The notes under the pieces were generated by a model. It was not told the origin of the DNA and searched no databases. It saw only the letters and a program-made list of their open reading frames with translations. A stretch of 64,000 nucleotides of DNA from assembly GCA_027310305.1 (NCBI GenBank), contig DAIDBD010000053.1, positions 1-64,000 on the forward strand, written 5' to 3'. Origin of the DNA: Herminiimonas sp. GTDB taxonomy: Bacteria; Pseudomonadota; Gammaproteobacteria; Burkholderiales; Burkholderiaceae_D. How positions within the stretch are numbered: position 1 is the stretch's first letter; every line of letters begins with the position of its first letter. This document shows positions 43,799 through 53,182 of the stretch, piece after piece. The translations under genes and the position numbers were made by a program.

Positions 43799-45877
43799 TC
43801 AGTTGAACGTCTTGCCCTCGGCTGCCAGTTTTGCCAGCAGCGGCGCCGGTTTCCATGCATCGCCATGCCGGCCTTTTGCATATTTTTCCATCGCCATCAC
43901 CACATTCGGCAAACCGACCGTGTCCGCGTAGAACATCGGGCCGCCGCGGAAAAGCGGGAAGCCGTAGCCGGTCAGGTACACCATATCGATGTCGGAAGCG
44001 CGCATTGCAATGCCCTCTTCCAGAATATAAGCGCCCTCGTTCACCAATGCAAACACCAGCCGCTCGATGATTTCCTGGTCGCTGATCTTGCGGCGCTCGA
44101 CGCCGATATCGGCCGAATGCTTGACGACCATGTCGTTGACGATCTGCGATGGATACGCCTTGCGGTCGCCGGGCTTGTAGTCGTACCAGCCGGCGCCGGT
44201 TTTTTGGCCGTAGCGTCCCATTTCGCACAACAGATCGGCAGTCTTCGAATACGTGACTTCCGGCTTCTCGACATAGCGGCGCTTGCGGATATACCAGCCG
44301 ATGTCGTTGCCTGCCAGATCGCCCATGCGGAACGGTCCCATCGCGAAGCCGAATTTTTCGACCGCCTTGTCCACCTGCTCCGGCGTGCAGCCTTCCTCGA
44401 GCAGGAAACCGGCCTGGCGGCTGTATTGTTCGACCATCCGGTTGCCGATGAAGCCGTCGCATACGCCGGAGACGACGCCGGTCTTCTTGATCTTTTTCGA
44501 CAATGCCATGGTGGTCGCCAATACATCCTTGCCGGTCTTGGCGCCGCGCACGATCTCCAGCAGTTTCATCACGTTGGCGGGACTGAAGAAGTGGGTGCCG
44601 ATCACATCCTGCGGACGCTTGGTGAATGCGGCGATCTTGTCGACATCCAGCGTCGATGTGTTCGAAGCCAGAATCGCACCCGGCCTCATCACTTCGTCGA
44701 GTTTCTTGAAGACGGCTTCCTTGACGCCCATGTCTTCGAATACGGCTTCGACCACGATATCGGCCTGGCCGATTTCTTCATACGACAAGGTGCCGGTGAT
44801 CAGGCCGACGCGCTGCTCGAATTTTTCAGGCGTCAGCTTACCCTTCTTCATCGTGTTCTCGTAATTCTTGCGAACCGTCGCCAAGCCCTTGTCGAGCGCT
44901 TCCTGTTTCATTTCCAGTATCTTGACCGGAATGCCGGCATTGGCGAAGTTCATCGCAATGCCGCCGCCCATCGTGCCGGCGCCGATCACGGCAGCCGATT
45001 TGATGGCGCGGGCCGGCGTATCTTCCGGCACGTCCGGGATCTTGCCGGCGGCACGCTCGGCGAAAAACGCATGGCGCAATGCCTTCGATTCCGTCGTCTG
45101 CACCAGTTCGACGAACAGGTCGCGTTCGATCTTGAGTCCGTCATCGAATTTTTCGGTAACGGCGGCGGCAATCGCTTCAACGCATTTCAGCGGCGCCGGG
45201 AACGGGCCGGCCATCGCCTTGACAGTGTTGCGCGAGAACTGCAGGAACGCCTCGTGATTCGGATAATCGATCTTGATGTCGCGCACTTTCGGCAGCGGAC
45301 GGATATCAGCCACCTTGCCGGCAAACGCCTGCGCGCCCTGCATCAGATCGCCTTCAATGAGTTCGTTGAACAGCGCGGTCTTGGCCAGTTTTTCGGAAGG
45401 GACCGGCGTGCCGGAAACAATCATGTTCAGTGCCATTTCCAGGCCGACCACGCGCGGCAGCCGTTGCGTGCCGCCTGCGCCGGGCAGTATGCCCAGCTTG
45501 ACTTCAGGCAGCGCGATCTGCGCACCGGGAGACGCCACGCGATAGTGGCAGCCGAGCGCCAGTTCCAGACCGCCGCCCATGCAGACGGTATGGATCGCCG
45601 CGACGACCGGCTTGATTGAATTTTCAACGACATTGATGACGGTATGCAGCGTCGGTTCCGCCAGCGCTTTCGGCGAATTGAATTCCTTGATATCGGCACC
45701 GCCGGAAAACGCCTTGCCGGCTCCGGTAATCACCACCGCCTTCACAGCGTTGTCGCCAAGGGCTTTTTTCATGCCGTCCACGATCGCGGTACGGGTCGAC
45801 AATCCCAGACCATTGACCGGCGGGTTGTTGAGGGTAATGACGGCAATGGCGCCATTGACTTGATATTCGGCAGTCAT
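43799..45877 (-). CDS. fadJ: FadJ/FadB-like enoyl-CoA hydratase / 3-hydroxyacyl-CoA dehydrogenase
   Basis: Bifunctional beta-oxidation enzyme, 692 residues. N-terminal crotonase domain: [34 protein letters not shown] and [18 protein letters not shown] with both catalytic Glu. Dehydrogenase domain: [18 protein letters not shown] (NAD), [36 protein letters not shown] (catalytic His), then the C-terminal domain [22 protein letters not shown]. Its upstream region holds a MITE-like element (45956-46119) and, beyond that, a GAACGATCGTA box. Confidence 0.94.
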   Translation of the reverse strand: MTAEYQVNGAIAVITLNNPPVNGLGLSTRTAIVDGMKKALGDNAVKAVVITGAGKAFSGGADIKEFNSPKALAEPTLHTVINVVENSIKPVVAAIHTVCMGGGLELALGCHYRVASPGAQIALPEVKLGILPGAGGTQRLPRVVGLEMALNMIVSGTPVPSEKLAKTALFNELIEGDLMQGAQAFAGKVADIRPLPKVRDIKIDYPNHEAFLQFSRNTVKAMAGPFPAPLKCVEAIAAAVTEKFDDGLKIERDLFVELVQTTESKALRHAFFAERAAGKIPDVPEDTPARAIKSAAVIGAGTMGGGIAMNFANAGIPVKILEMKQEALDKGLATVRKNYENTMKKGKLTPEKFEQRVGLITGTLSYEEIGQADIVVEAVFEDMGVKEAVFKKLDEVMRPGAILASNTSTLDVDKIAAFTKRPQDVIGTHFFSPANVMKLLEIVRGAKTGKDVLATTMALSKKIKKTGVVSGVCDGFIGNRMVEQYSRQAGFLLEEGCTPEQVDKAVEKFGFAMGPFRMGDLAGNDIGWYIRKRRYVEKPEVTYSKTADLLCEMGRYGQKTGAGWYDYKPGDRKAYPSQIVNDMVVKHSADIGVERRKISDQEIIERLVFALVNEGAYILEEGIAMRASDIDMVYLTGYGFPLFRGGPMFYADTVGLPNVVMAMEKYAKGRHGDAWKPAPLLAKLAAEGKTFN

Positions 45878-45955
45878 GTCTCTTCCTTTAAATTGATGAA
45901 GTCGGTGGTGTTGAAAGCGGACGCATGGGAATCGCTATTCTGGCTTCTCCGAGGG

Positions 45956-46119
45956 CTAGAGCGGTTTCCGTATGCGTGTATGGCTGCTGCCGGTTGGTTT
46001 GGGACGCAGTGCAGCGTTGCTCGTCGCTGGTGTGGCTCGCCACACGGCGCTCCTCCCGCCTTGCCCTGCACCCCAAACCAACCGGCATCATCCACACACG
46101 CACACGGAAACCGCTCTAG
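45956..46119. mobile_element. 164-bp MITE-like palindromic element
   Basis: The ends CTAGAGCGGTTTCCG and CGGAAACCGCTCTAG are exact inverted repeats. The similarity continues inward, imperfectly, for some 45 bp on each side (GCCGGTTGGTTTGGG against CCCCAAACCAACCGGC), and the centre holds another small hairpin (GTGTGGC/GCCACAC). The whole can fold into one long hairpin. There is no transposase frame. These are the features of a miniature inverted-repeat element. It lies 78 bp upstream of the fadJ start. A TA or CTAG target cannot be fixed from one copy. Confidence 0.75.
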
Positions 46120-46147
46120 AGCTTGTCATGAACTATACCGCAAAAAA

Positions 46148-46163
46148 GAACGATCGTATTATT
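46148..46163. promoter_or_regulatory. GAACGAYCGTA box upstream of fadJ (copy C)
   Basis: GAACGATCGTATTATT, sharing the 11-base core GAACGAYCGTA with sites at 54156-54173 and 57271-57288. It lies after the terminator of the upstream binding-protein gene and just beyond the MITE-like element, so it is now about 270 bp from the fadJ start. Probably an operator of a TetR-type regulator; the regulator is not identified. Confidence 0.6.
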
Positions 46164-46179
46164 CCATCTGCAAAAAAAT

Positions 46180-46200
46180 CCGACAGGTTGATCCTATCGG
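46180..46200 (-). terminator. Terminator of the 46223-47449 binding-protein gene
   Basis: On the minus strand, CCGATAGG-ATCAA-CCTGTCGG forms an 8-bp stem with one G-T pair, followed by A and seven Ts. It lies 23 bp after the stop codon, so fadJ has its own promoter. Confidence 0.75.
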
Positions 46201-46222
46201 CTTTTCATTGATTTGCGCGGCG

Positions 46223-47449
46223 TTATCTTGATTTTTCTTTTTGCTTTACACGGATTAATGCACCGCGTTTCTGATCTTCATTGTAAGCGTAATCCACCCG
46301 CCCCCCTCTCACTTTCCCCATCAGCACCATGTTCTGTGTAATCGCATTGTGATCGGCCTTGGAAAACGGCTTGCTGTAAGTGGTGATTACTCCTTGATAG
46401 CGGCTGTGCAGGTTTTCAAATGCATCCTTGATTTTCTCACCATCGGTCGAATTGGCCTGCCGCAATGCCAGATAAAGCAAATGCATGCCATCGTAACCTT
46501 GCGCGGCGCTCATCGGCGATGGAATGAATTCATTTTTGAAAGCACGTTTGTACGCCAGCATAAAACCGTTCTTGCTGCTGGAACCGAAATCTTCAATGAA
46601 GGTCTGCGGCATCAATGCGCCTTCGCCAGCCTTGCCCGCACCTTCCGCGAAATTGGCCATCGAGAACGTCCAGCTGCCCAGCAACGGCGCTTTCCAGCCC
46701 AGCGCATCCTTGTTTTTCGCGATGACAGCCATTTCAGGTCCGATTCCCCACAACACAAGCGCCTGCGCGCCACCGGCTTTTGCGCGCTCGACCTGTGCGC
46801 TCATGTCCTTGTCGCCGATATTGAATCGCTCTTCGGTGGTTAATTTCAATCCGGCCAGTTTGCTTTGTTCCTGAAATGCCTTCAGCCCCGCTTCTCCATA
46901 GGCGGTTGCATCGGCCAGGATCGCGACTTTGCCGATGCCCTTGCGCTTGAGATCGGCTGCGAGGATCCTGGCTTCCAGATCCAGCGTCGGCGAGACGCGG
47001 AAAATATAATTTTCGGCTGCCGCCGGCGGCGCATATTTTTTTGTCAACGAGGTACCGGTTGAGACAGCGATCATCAAGGGAATTTTGGCTTTTTGATACG
47101 CATCGATCGATGCCAGGCCGACGCCGGTATTGACGATGCCGATCGCAGCAACGACTTTCTGCTGTGTGAATTCTGCGGCGATTTTCGCGCCGGCATCGTT
47201 GTTTGCCTGATCGTCCCGTTCGATCAATTCGATTTTTTTGCCATTCACGCCGCCGATATTATTGATTTCTTCCACGGCAAGGCGAATGCCGTTGCGCATG
47301 CTCTCGCCCATCGGACCGGAACCTCCGGTAAACGGTCCCGAGACGCCGATTTTTATCGTGTTGTCGCTTTTGATTTGAGCGTGTGCGGGCTGCAGGGTCA
47401 GCGCTAATGCGCCAAGCAGGACAGCATGGAATATACGGTTTTGCAACAT
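46223..47449 (-). CDS. Branched-chain amino acid-type ABC transporter binding protein (fourth copy in the block)
   Basis: Periplasmic type I binding protein, 408 residues. A signal peptide (VLLGALALTLQPAHA) is followed by KIGVSGPFTGGSGPMGESMRNGIRLAVEEINN, the standard LivJ/LivK opening. IPLMIAVSTGTSLTKK and KVAILADATAYGEAG are family features. It is only distantly similar to the other three binding proteins of the block, so its ligand probably differs. No permease of its own is adjacent; it may feed LivHMGF. Confidence 0.9.
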   Translation of the reverse strand: MLQNRIFHAVLLGALALTLQPAHAQIKSDNTIKIGVSGPFTGGSGPMGESMRNGIRLAVEEINNIGGVNGKKIELIERDDQANNDAGAKIAAEFTQQKVVAAIGIVNTGVGLASIDAYQKAKIPLMIAVSTGTSLTKKYAPPAAAENYIFRVSPTLDLEARILAADLKRKGIGKVAILADATAYGEAGLKAFQEQSKLAGLKLTTEERFNIGDKDMSAQVERAKAGGAQALVLWGIGPEMAVIAKNKDALGWKAPLLGSWTFSMANFAEGAGKAGEGALMPQTFIEDFGSSSKNGFMLAYKRAFKNEFIPSPMSAAQGYDGMHLLYLALRQANSTDGEKIKDAFENLHSRYQGVITTYSKPFSKADHNAITQNMVLMGKVRGGRVDYAYNEDQKRGALIRVKQKEKSR

Positions 47450-47689
47450 GTTGGTCTCCTTGATGATCGTGTAATCAAAGTGATTCTAAGCGGCAAAAGC
47501 TATTTGTCTAGAAATTTCCTGAATGAAATAGATTTTTGCGTATTACCACGTAGATCTGTGTTCGATTCACAACTTGGTTTTCCGCGGTTGTGCGAATCCG
47601 GGAAACGCTGGATCGGCAGCGTCAGCACTTGGCGGAAAATCGGAGGCGCGATGAAGAACGGCCGCATGAATGCAGCAGGCATAAAAAAA

Positions 47690-47717
47690 CAGCATGGCGC
47701 CGCCAAGCGCCATGCTG
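47690..47717 (-). terminator. Terminator of the 47736-48989 binding-protein gene
   Basis: An 11-bp perfect stem (CAGCATGGCGC and its complement) with a 6-nt loop is followed on the minus strand by seven Ts. It closely resembles the terminator at 54191-54220, behind the paralogous binding-protein gene. Confidence 0.9.
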
Positions 47718-47735
47718 CCATGCTGACCAAAGCGA

Positions 47736-48989
47736 TTATTTCGATGGGCTCGATGGACGCTTCATCTGGCATGAAGTCGGTTGAGAAGCAAGATAGGCAT
47801 CGATCTTCTGATTCGTTTTCCAGCCATAGCCGGTATTTTCCTGATCGTACTTTACGTCCTTGCCGTTGGTTTTGGCCCAGGTTGCAATGTATAGCGGCTG
47901 CTGCAACTGATGGTCGCTCTTGCGCATTTCCACTTCGCCGTTCAGGCTTTTTACTTTCATGCCTTCCATTGCGAAAGCGACTTTCACCGGATCGGTCGAT
48001 TTCGCGTCGTTGATTGCCTTGGACAGCAGCGCTATTCCGGTATAAGTCGCGATAGCGTAGTAGTCGTCGTTATATTTCTTCTTGTATGCGTCGACGATTT
48101 CGTGGCCGACAAAACCTTCGTTATTCACATTCCAGTACCCGACGTACTTGACCCGATCGGCGCCGGCGGCGCCCATTGCGGTCGGCACGCCGGTCGTGCT
48201 CGCATAATAGGTATAGAAATTGGCCTTCAGGTCCGCATCTTTGGCTGCCTTGATCAGCAGTGCGAGATCGGCGCCCCAGTTGCCGGTGATGACGGTGTCG
48301 GCGCCGGAGGCCTTGATCTTGGCGACGTACGGCGAGAAATCCTTGACGGTCGCAATCGGATGCAGATCGTCACCGACGATCTGGATATCGGGACGCTTGC
48401 GCTTCAAATACTCTTTGGCGGCGCGCGTGACCTGATGGCCGAACGAATAGTTCTGCCCGATGATGTAGACCTTCTTGATGCCCGGGTCTTTCGCCATGTA
48501 AGTGGTCAACGCTTCCATCTTCATGTCGGAATTCGCATCCGTGCGGAATTGCCAGAAGCTGCACTTGCTGTTGGTCAGGTCCGGATCGACCGCCGCATAG
48601 TTGATATACACGACTTCCTTGCCGGGATTGCGTTCGTTATATTTGTTGATCGCCTCGAGCAATGCGAGCGCCGCTCCCGAACCGTTGCCCTGCGTAACGT
48701 AGCGGTAACCTTGATCGATCGCGCTTTTCAAGACAGTCAGCGATTCCTGCGGACTGGCCTTGTTGTCGAACCCGACGATCTCGAAGGTATTATTGCCGGC
48801 CCATTTTTTCTGGTTCGCGATATCGGCAATCATTTGATAGCTGTGGAGAAGGCCCTGTCCCACTGGCGCGAAAGGGCCCGACAATGGATCGATAAAGGCA
48901 ATTTTCACGTTTTCCGCCGATGCGACGGGCGCCACGAAAGCAGCGGTTATGGAAACAGCGGCAGCGAGCGTGCGAAATTGAATGGTCAT
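47736..48989 (-). CDS. Branched-chain amino acid-type binding protein, paralogue A
   Basis: 417 residues. A signal peptide ends PVASAEN, then VKIAFIDPLSGPFAPVGQ. It is the paralogue of the protein at 54230-55477: they align almost without gaps, roughly three quarters identical by eye, share the block DMKMEALTTYMAKDPG and the C-terminal SQPTSCQMKRP. This points to a fairly recent duplication. Such proteins deliver amino acids, or in Burkholderiales also amides and organic acids, to a LivHMGF permease. Confidence 0.92.
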   Translation of the reverse strand: MTIQFRTLAAAVSITAAFVAPVASAENVKIAFIDPLSGPFAPVGQGLLHSYQMIADIANQKKWAGNNTFEIVGFDNKASPQESLTVLKSAIDQGYRYVTQGNGSGAALALLEAINKYNERNPGKEVVYINYAAVDPDLTNSKCSFWQFRTDANSDMKMEALTTYMAKDPGIKKVYIIGQNYSFGHQVTRAAKEYLKRKRPDIQIVGDDLHPIATVKDFSPYVAKIKASGADTVITGNWGADLALLIKAAKDADLKANFYTYYASTTGVPTAMGAAGADRVKYVGYWNVNNEGFVGHEIVDAYKKKYNDDYYAIATYTGIALLSKAINDAKSTDPVKVAFAMEGMKVKSLNGEVEMRKSDHQLQQPLYIATWAKTNGKDVKYDQENTGYGWKTNQKIDAYLASQPTSCQMKRPSSPSK

Positions 48990-49185
48990 TTGTCTCTTCC
49001 TTATAGAAATTGTTTCAATACGATATTGAGATTTCTTTTTCCAGCGGCCGCATGGCGGACACTTTGTTTTTTATTTTATACACCATGTAATTCGATTTAC
49101 TAGTTGTTAATCAATATTCTTGTTTAAATTTCCCTCCATTTGATATTTTCATCCGGGCTTGAGTACAAAATACCGTAACACCGCA

Positions 49186-50334
49186 TCAGTTCATCAGCTT
49201 TCCCTGAGGACCGATGATGCCGATTTGCACGAAGGCCGATCCTTCGCGCTTGCCGTTGGAAAAATCATACGTCAATCCGCCGATATTGACCTTGTTAAGA
49301 TGGTCAAGTGCGGCATTCATCGCTTCACGCGTGGGCGCACCGCGTATTTTCTTCAACGCTTCGACGACCAGGCGGGCAGCGAGATATCCTTCAAGATGCA
49401 GATTGTTGATCCTGATTTCCGGAATCTGCTCCAGATCCATCGCGGCCCGGAAATCCTTCATTACCTGCAAGGCGCTTGAAGTCGGATAGGTTACTTGCGA
49501 CAGCATCAGTCCCCGGCTCGCGTCCGCTCCCAGCAGATCGACAATGGCCGCGTGAGACGTTTCCGAAAAAGCGGTCACCGGCATGGCAGGCCGCAGCGTC
49601 CTGATTGCCTTGTACAGCTCCGCCACCAGCGGCGTAACGCCATACACCAGCACTTGCTGCACTGAATTGTCGGCCGCAATTTTTTTGGCGACTTCGGGGA
49701 TAATGTTCGAGCCCGGCGGAATCGGGTAGCGCGCCGCCACGGTCGAACCGTTGGCGGACGCGGCGCGCTCGATTTGCTTGAGTGCCTCGCGTCCCGTACC
49801 GTCGTCGGAATAGACCGCTATCAACCGCTTGCGTCCGATCGTCGCCGACACATTGACCATCTTGTCGGCTTCGGCCGCCACGCCTGCAATCAAGAAGTAT
49901 AGATTCGGGTGTTTACCCTCGCGCAGCGACGGCGATCCATCGCGCGGGCCGACCAGCGCGATGCCGGCTTTTTTAAGCAAGCCGGATTCGATCAGCGCCA
50001 TGTTCTGCAGGGAACCGGCGGTATTGAGCAGGACGATCGGGGAATATGCGTCGATCAGTTCCTGCGTCTTGGCCACGGTCTGCGCGGGGTCGAACAGGTC
50101 ATCCTTGGTTTCGAAACGAATCTGGTAGCCGTTGATGCCGCCGTTCGCATTGATCGTGTCGAAACAGGCGCTTGCGCCTTCTGCAAGCGGCTTTCCCAGC
50201 GTGGCGAACGGACCGCTCAAAGGTACAACGGAGCCGATGACAATTTCTTTCGTTGCGCCCGATGCCTGCAACGACCAGAACAAGAGCGCCAAAGCGGACA
50301 GCGAACGCGCGGATTTTAAAATGGGTTTCATCAA
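49186..50334 (-). CDS. Branched-chain amino acid-type ABC transporter binding protein (third type)
   Basis: 382 residues with a signal peptide (SALALLFWSLQASGA). The mature part begins IVIGSVVPLSGPFATLGKPLAEGASACFDTINANGG, the type I binding-protein opening. It contains LIAVYSDDGTGREALKQ and LHLEGYLAARLVVEALKK. Only weakly similar to the other binding proteins. It lies 71 bp after livF on the same strand, so it is probably the last gene of the transporter operon. Confidence 0.9.
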   Translation of the reverse strand: MMKPILKSARSLSALALLFWSLQASGATKEIVIGSVVPLSGPFATLGKPLAEGASACFDTINANGGINGYQIRFETKDDLFDPAQTVAKTQELIDAYSPIVLLNTAGSLQNMALIESGLLKKAGIALVGPRDGSPSLREGKHPNLYFLIAGVAAEADKMVNVSATIGRKRLIAVYSDDGTGREALKQIERAASANGSTVAARYPIPPGSNIIPEVAKKIAADNSVQQVLVYGVTPLVAELYKAIRTLRPAMPVTAFSETSHAAIVDLLGADASRGLMLSQVTYPTSSALQVMKDFRAAMDLEQIPEIRINNLHLEGYLAARLVVEALKKIRGAPTREAMNAALDHLNKVNIGGLTYDFSNGKREGSAFVQIGIIGPQGKLMN

Positions 50335-50405
50335 GTGTCTCCTTCTTGGTGCTGCCTTGCGTCTTCAATCGATCTTATTGTTATGGATTGCCCGGAACCG
50401 CTTTT

Positions 50406-51119
50406 TTATACCTCCAGCCACTCCTTTCTGATGGCTGCATTGTTGCGCAATTCCTGGGGCGTGCCTTCGAACACGATCGAACCGTGCCCCATCACATATA
50501 CCCGTTGCGAAATCTCCAGCGCAATGGCCAGCTTTTGTTCCACCAGCAGCACCGAGATGCCGCGGTTCTTCAGCTCTTTCAGATATTCGGCCACCAGCTC
50601 GACGATCTTCGGCGCCAGTCCTTCGGTCGGCTCGTCGATCATGATCAGATCCGGGTCGCCCATCAGCGTGCGGCATAGCGTCAGCATCTGCTGCTCGCCG
50701 CCCGACAACACGCCTGCCTGCGTATGCTGCCGCTCCTTCAGCCGCGGGAACATGCCGTACATTTCGTCGAGATGCCAGCGGGCGGTTTTCTGCTTCCCGT
50801 TGCCTCGCTTCTCGCCCAGGATCAGATTCTGTTCCACCGTCAGGGTCGGAAAGATGTCGCGGTTTTCCGGCACGTAGCCCAGTCCCATGTGGGCGATCTG
50901 GTACGCCTTGAGGCCGACGATTTCGCTGCCCTTGAAGCGGATCGAGCCGGTCGCATCGACCTGTCCCATCGTGGCCTTGACCGTGGTCGACCGTCCCACG
51001 CCGTTGCGTCCCAGCAGGCTGACGATCTCGCCTTCGTTGACCACCATGTCCACGCCGTGCAGCACGTGGCTCTTGCCGTAATACGCATGCAGATCTTTAA
51101 TTTCAAGCAATGCTGCCAT
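50406..51119 (-). CDS. livF: Branched-chain amino acid-type ABC transporter ATPase LivF, with Arg in Walker A
   Basis: 237 residues, cytoplasmic. Walker A reads GRNGVGRSTT: the nucleotide-binding Lys is Arg. The rest is intact: signature LSGGEQQMLTLCRTL, Walker B LIMIDEPTEGLAP, and the switch position carries VEQ (as usual in LivF) with LLVEQKLAIAL. The ATG at 51119 follows the livG stop by 2 bp, with GGAAGG upstream; the frame remains open further upstream but overlaps livG. If the second ATPase LivG (normal Walker A) works, the pair could still hydrolyse ATP at one site. Confidence 0.93.
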   Translation of the reverse strand: MAALLEIKDLHAYYGKSHVLHGVDMVVNEGEIVSLLGRNGVGRSTTVKATMGQVDATGSIRFKGSEIVGLKAYQIAHMGLGYVPENRDIFPTLTVEQNLILGEKRGNGKQKTARWHLDEMYGMFPRLKERQHTQAGVLSGGEQQMLTLCRTLMGDPDLIMIDEPTEGLAPKIVELVAEYLKELKNRGISVLLVEQKLAIALEISQRVYVMGHGSIVFEGTPQELRNNAAIRKEWLEV

Positions 51120-51121
51120 GT

Positions 51122-51883
51122 TCAACCTTCCACCGGCGCGTGACCGCCCAGATAAGCTTCCTGTACTTTGGCGTTGCCCCGAATCCTGGCCGGCGTGTCG
51201 CAGGCGATCACCTCGCCATACACCACGACGGCAATCTTGTCGGCCAGACCGAATACCACGCTCATGTCGTGCTCGACCATCAGCAAGGTCTTGCCTACCG
51301 TCACCTTGCGGATCAATTCGACCGCGGCATCGGATTCGGAACGGCTCATGCCGGCAGTCGGTTCGTCCAGCAGAATGACGTCGGCGCCGCCGGCAATGGT
51401 GATGCCGATTTCCAGCGCCCGCTGTTCGGCATAAGTCAGCAGGCCGGCCGCGGTCTCGCGCCGGCGTTTGAGGCGGATCTGTTCCAGCACCGCTTCCGCT
51501 TTTTCGTGCGCATCCTTCAGGCCGTTCAGGCGGTGCCAGAACGAATATTTGTAGCCGAGCGACCACAGTACCGCGCAACGCAGGTTTTCATAGACGGTCA
51601 GGCGGTGGAAGATGTTGGTGATCTGGAAGCTGCGCGACAAGCCCAGGCGATTGATTTCGAATGGCTTGAGTCCCGAAATGCTCCGGCCGTTGAGCAGCAC
51701 ATCGCCGGAGGTGACCGGAAAGCGGCCGGAAATCAGATTGAACAAAGTCGATTTGCCGGCACCGTTGGGGCCGATGATCGCGTAGCGTTCGCCTTTGGGT
51801 ACTTTCAGGCTGGCGCCGCGGATGATTTCGGATTTGCCGAACTGCTTGCGAACGTCCTTGAGTTCGATGGAATGGGCGCTCAT
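51122..51883 (-). CDS. livG: Branched-chain amino acid-type ABC transporter ATPase LivG
   Basis: 253 residues. Walker A GPNGAGKST is normal; Walker B is VILLDEPTAGM and the switch His is in LLMVEHDMSVVF. The signature reads LTYAEQRALEIG in place of LSGGQ-type residues, a variation seen in LivG relatives (LPYGxQRRLEIA) and stronger here. The start overlaps the livM stop by 4 bp (ATGA). Confidence 0.93.
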   Translation of the reverse strand: MSAHSIELKDVRKQFGKSEIIRGASLKVPKGERYAIIGPNGAGKSTLFNLISGRFPVTSGDVLLNGRSISGLKPFEINRLGLSRSFQITNIFHRLTVYENLRCAVLWSLGYKYSFWHRLNGLKDAHEKAEAVLEQIRLKRRRETAAGLLTYAEQRALEIGITIAGGADVILLDEPTAGMSRSESDAAVELIRKVTVGKTLLMVEHDMSVVFGLADKIAVVVYGEVIACDTPARIRGNAKVQEAYLGGHAPVEG

Positions 51884-53178
51884 GCTGTTGCCCTCCGCAT
51901 CGATTCCTCGATTTCCGTATTTACTTCACTCCATGTTTTTTGAAAGGAACCCTTGGTCAGCCGGAAACCGATCGCACCGATGGCGGCCAGGATGGCGACG
52001 ACGAGCCAGCCGGGCAGCGCGGCGGTATCGACCATGAAGCCGAACAGTTTCATCGTGGTGCCGTTAGCCGAATCGAGCGTCAGGTGATACAGCATCTCGA
52101 TGCCGATCACGATGCCCAGGAAACCGATCAGGACTGCCGTGCATACCGCGGCCAGGCTGGGCCAGACGCGCTTATATTTGCCGGCTTTCACTACCCGCAG
52201 GTTCATCATCAGCACACTGGCGATGCCGCCCGGAGCATACATCACGATCAGGATGAAGAATGCGCCCAGGTACAACTGCCATGCCTTGGTGAATTCGGAC
52301 AGCAGCACGGTCAGGAAGACGCCGATCACGGCGCCGATCATCGGGCCGAAGAAGAAGCCGACGCCGCCGATGAAGGTGAACAGCAATACTGCGCCTGAAC
52401 GGATCGCGCTGACATTTTCCGCCGTGACGATTTCGAAATTGATGGCCGACAGCGCGCCCGATATCCCGGCGAAGAACGCCGACAGGATCAGCGTCAGATA
52501 GCGCACCCATTGCGTGTTGTAGCCGATGAATTCGACCCGCTCCGGATTGTCGCGCACGGCATTCGTGATGCGCCCAAGCGGCGTTTGCGTAAAGGCGTAC
52601 ATGCCGATGGCGGCGATGAACAGCCAGAAGGCGATCAGGTAATAGACCTGGATTTGCGGACCGTAGCTGATGCCCATGACCGGTTCGCCGATGACGCGGT
52701 TGGTGGAGATGCCGCCTTCGCCGCCGAAAAATCCCGGAAACATCAGCGAGCAGGCGAAGACCAGTTCGACGATGCCCAGCGTAATCATGGAAAATGTGGT
52801 GCCGGATTTCTTGGTAGTGACATAGCCGAACAGCACGCCGAAGAACATGCCGGCCACGCCGCCCACCAGCGGAATGAACGTCACGGGAACCGGCAGCGAT
52901 CCATTGGTGGCCAGGTTCATCGCGTGGATGGCGAAAAAGGCGCCCAGTCCGGAATAAACCGCGTGGCCGAACGACAGCATGCCGCCCTGCCCCAGCAGCA
53001 TGTTGTAGGACAGTGCGAAGATCATCACGGTGCCCATCTGGCACAGCACCGACAGCGACGCGCCTTTGGTGAAGATCAGCGGCGCAACGATCAGGATCAG
53101 CGCAAACAAGGTCCAGATCAGCCAGCGGCCCAGGTTCAATGGCGTATATTTCATCGTAGTGGTAGTTATCGTGTTCAT
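51880..53178 (-). CDS. livM: Branched-chain amino acid-type ABC transporter permease LivM
   Basis: 432 residues, an inner-membrane permease with about ten hydrophobic helices. The core (MIFALSYNMLLGQGGMLSFGHAVYSGLGAF) and the FIGYNTQWVRYLTLILSAFFAGISGALSA block are typical. It has an extra C-terminal part with two more hydrophobic segments (AVLIGFLGIVIGIEMLYHLTL and WLVVAILAAIGAIGF), longer than standard LivM. The stop overlaps the livG start. Confidence 0.93.
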   Translation of the reverse strand: MNTITTTTMKYTPLNLGRWLIWTLFALILIVAPLIFTKGASLSVLCQMGTVMIFALSYNMLLGQGGMLSFGHAVYSGLGAFFAIHAMNLATNGSLPVPVTFIPLVGGVAGMFFGVLFGYVTTKKSGTTFSMITLGIVELVFACSLMFPGFFGGEGGISTNRVIGEPVMGISYGPQIQVYYLIAFWLFIAAIGMYAFTQTPLGRITNAVRDNPERVEFIGYNTQWVRYLTLILSAFFAGISGALSAINFEIVTAENVSAIRSGAVLLFTFIGGVGFFFGPMIGAVIGVFLTVLLSEFTKAWQLYLGAFFILIVMYAPGGIASVLMMNLRVVKAGKYKRVWPSLAAVCTAVLIGFLGIVIGIEMLYHLTLDSANGTTMKLFGFMVDTAALPGWLVVAILAAIGAIGFRLTKGSFQKTWSEVNTEIEESMRRATA

Positions 53179-53182
53179 TGGT

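Noticed and set aside
47550-47580. GTGTTCGATTCACAA resembling a tRNA T-arm
   Set aside because: The stem is incomplete and there is no cloverleaf in the 75 bp before it.
50406-51578. A longer LivF (390 codons)
   Set aside because: The N-terminal extension overlaps livG in another frame and is Arg-rich noise; the ATG at 51119 has a ribosome site and starts the ABC domain.
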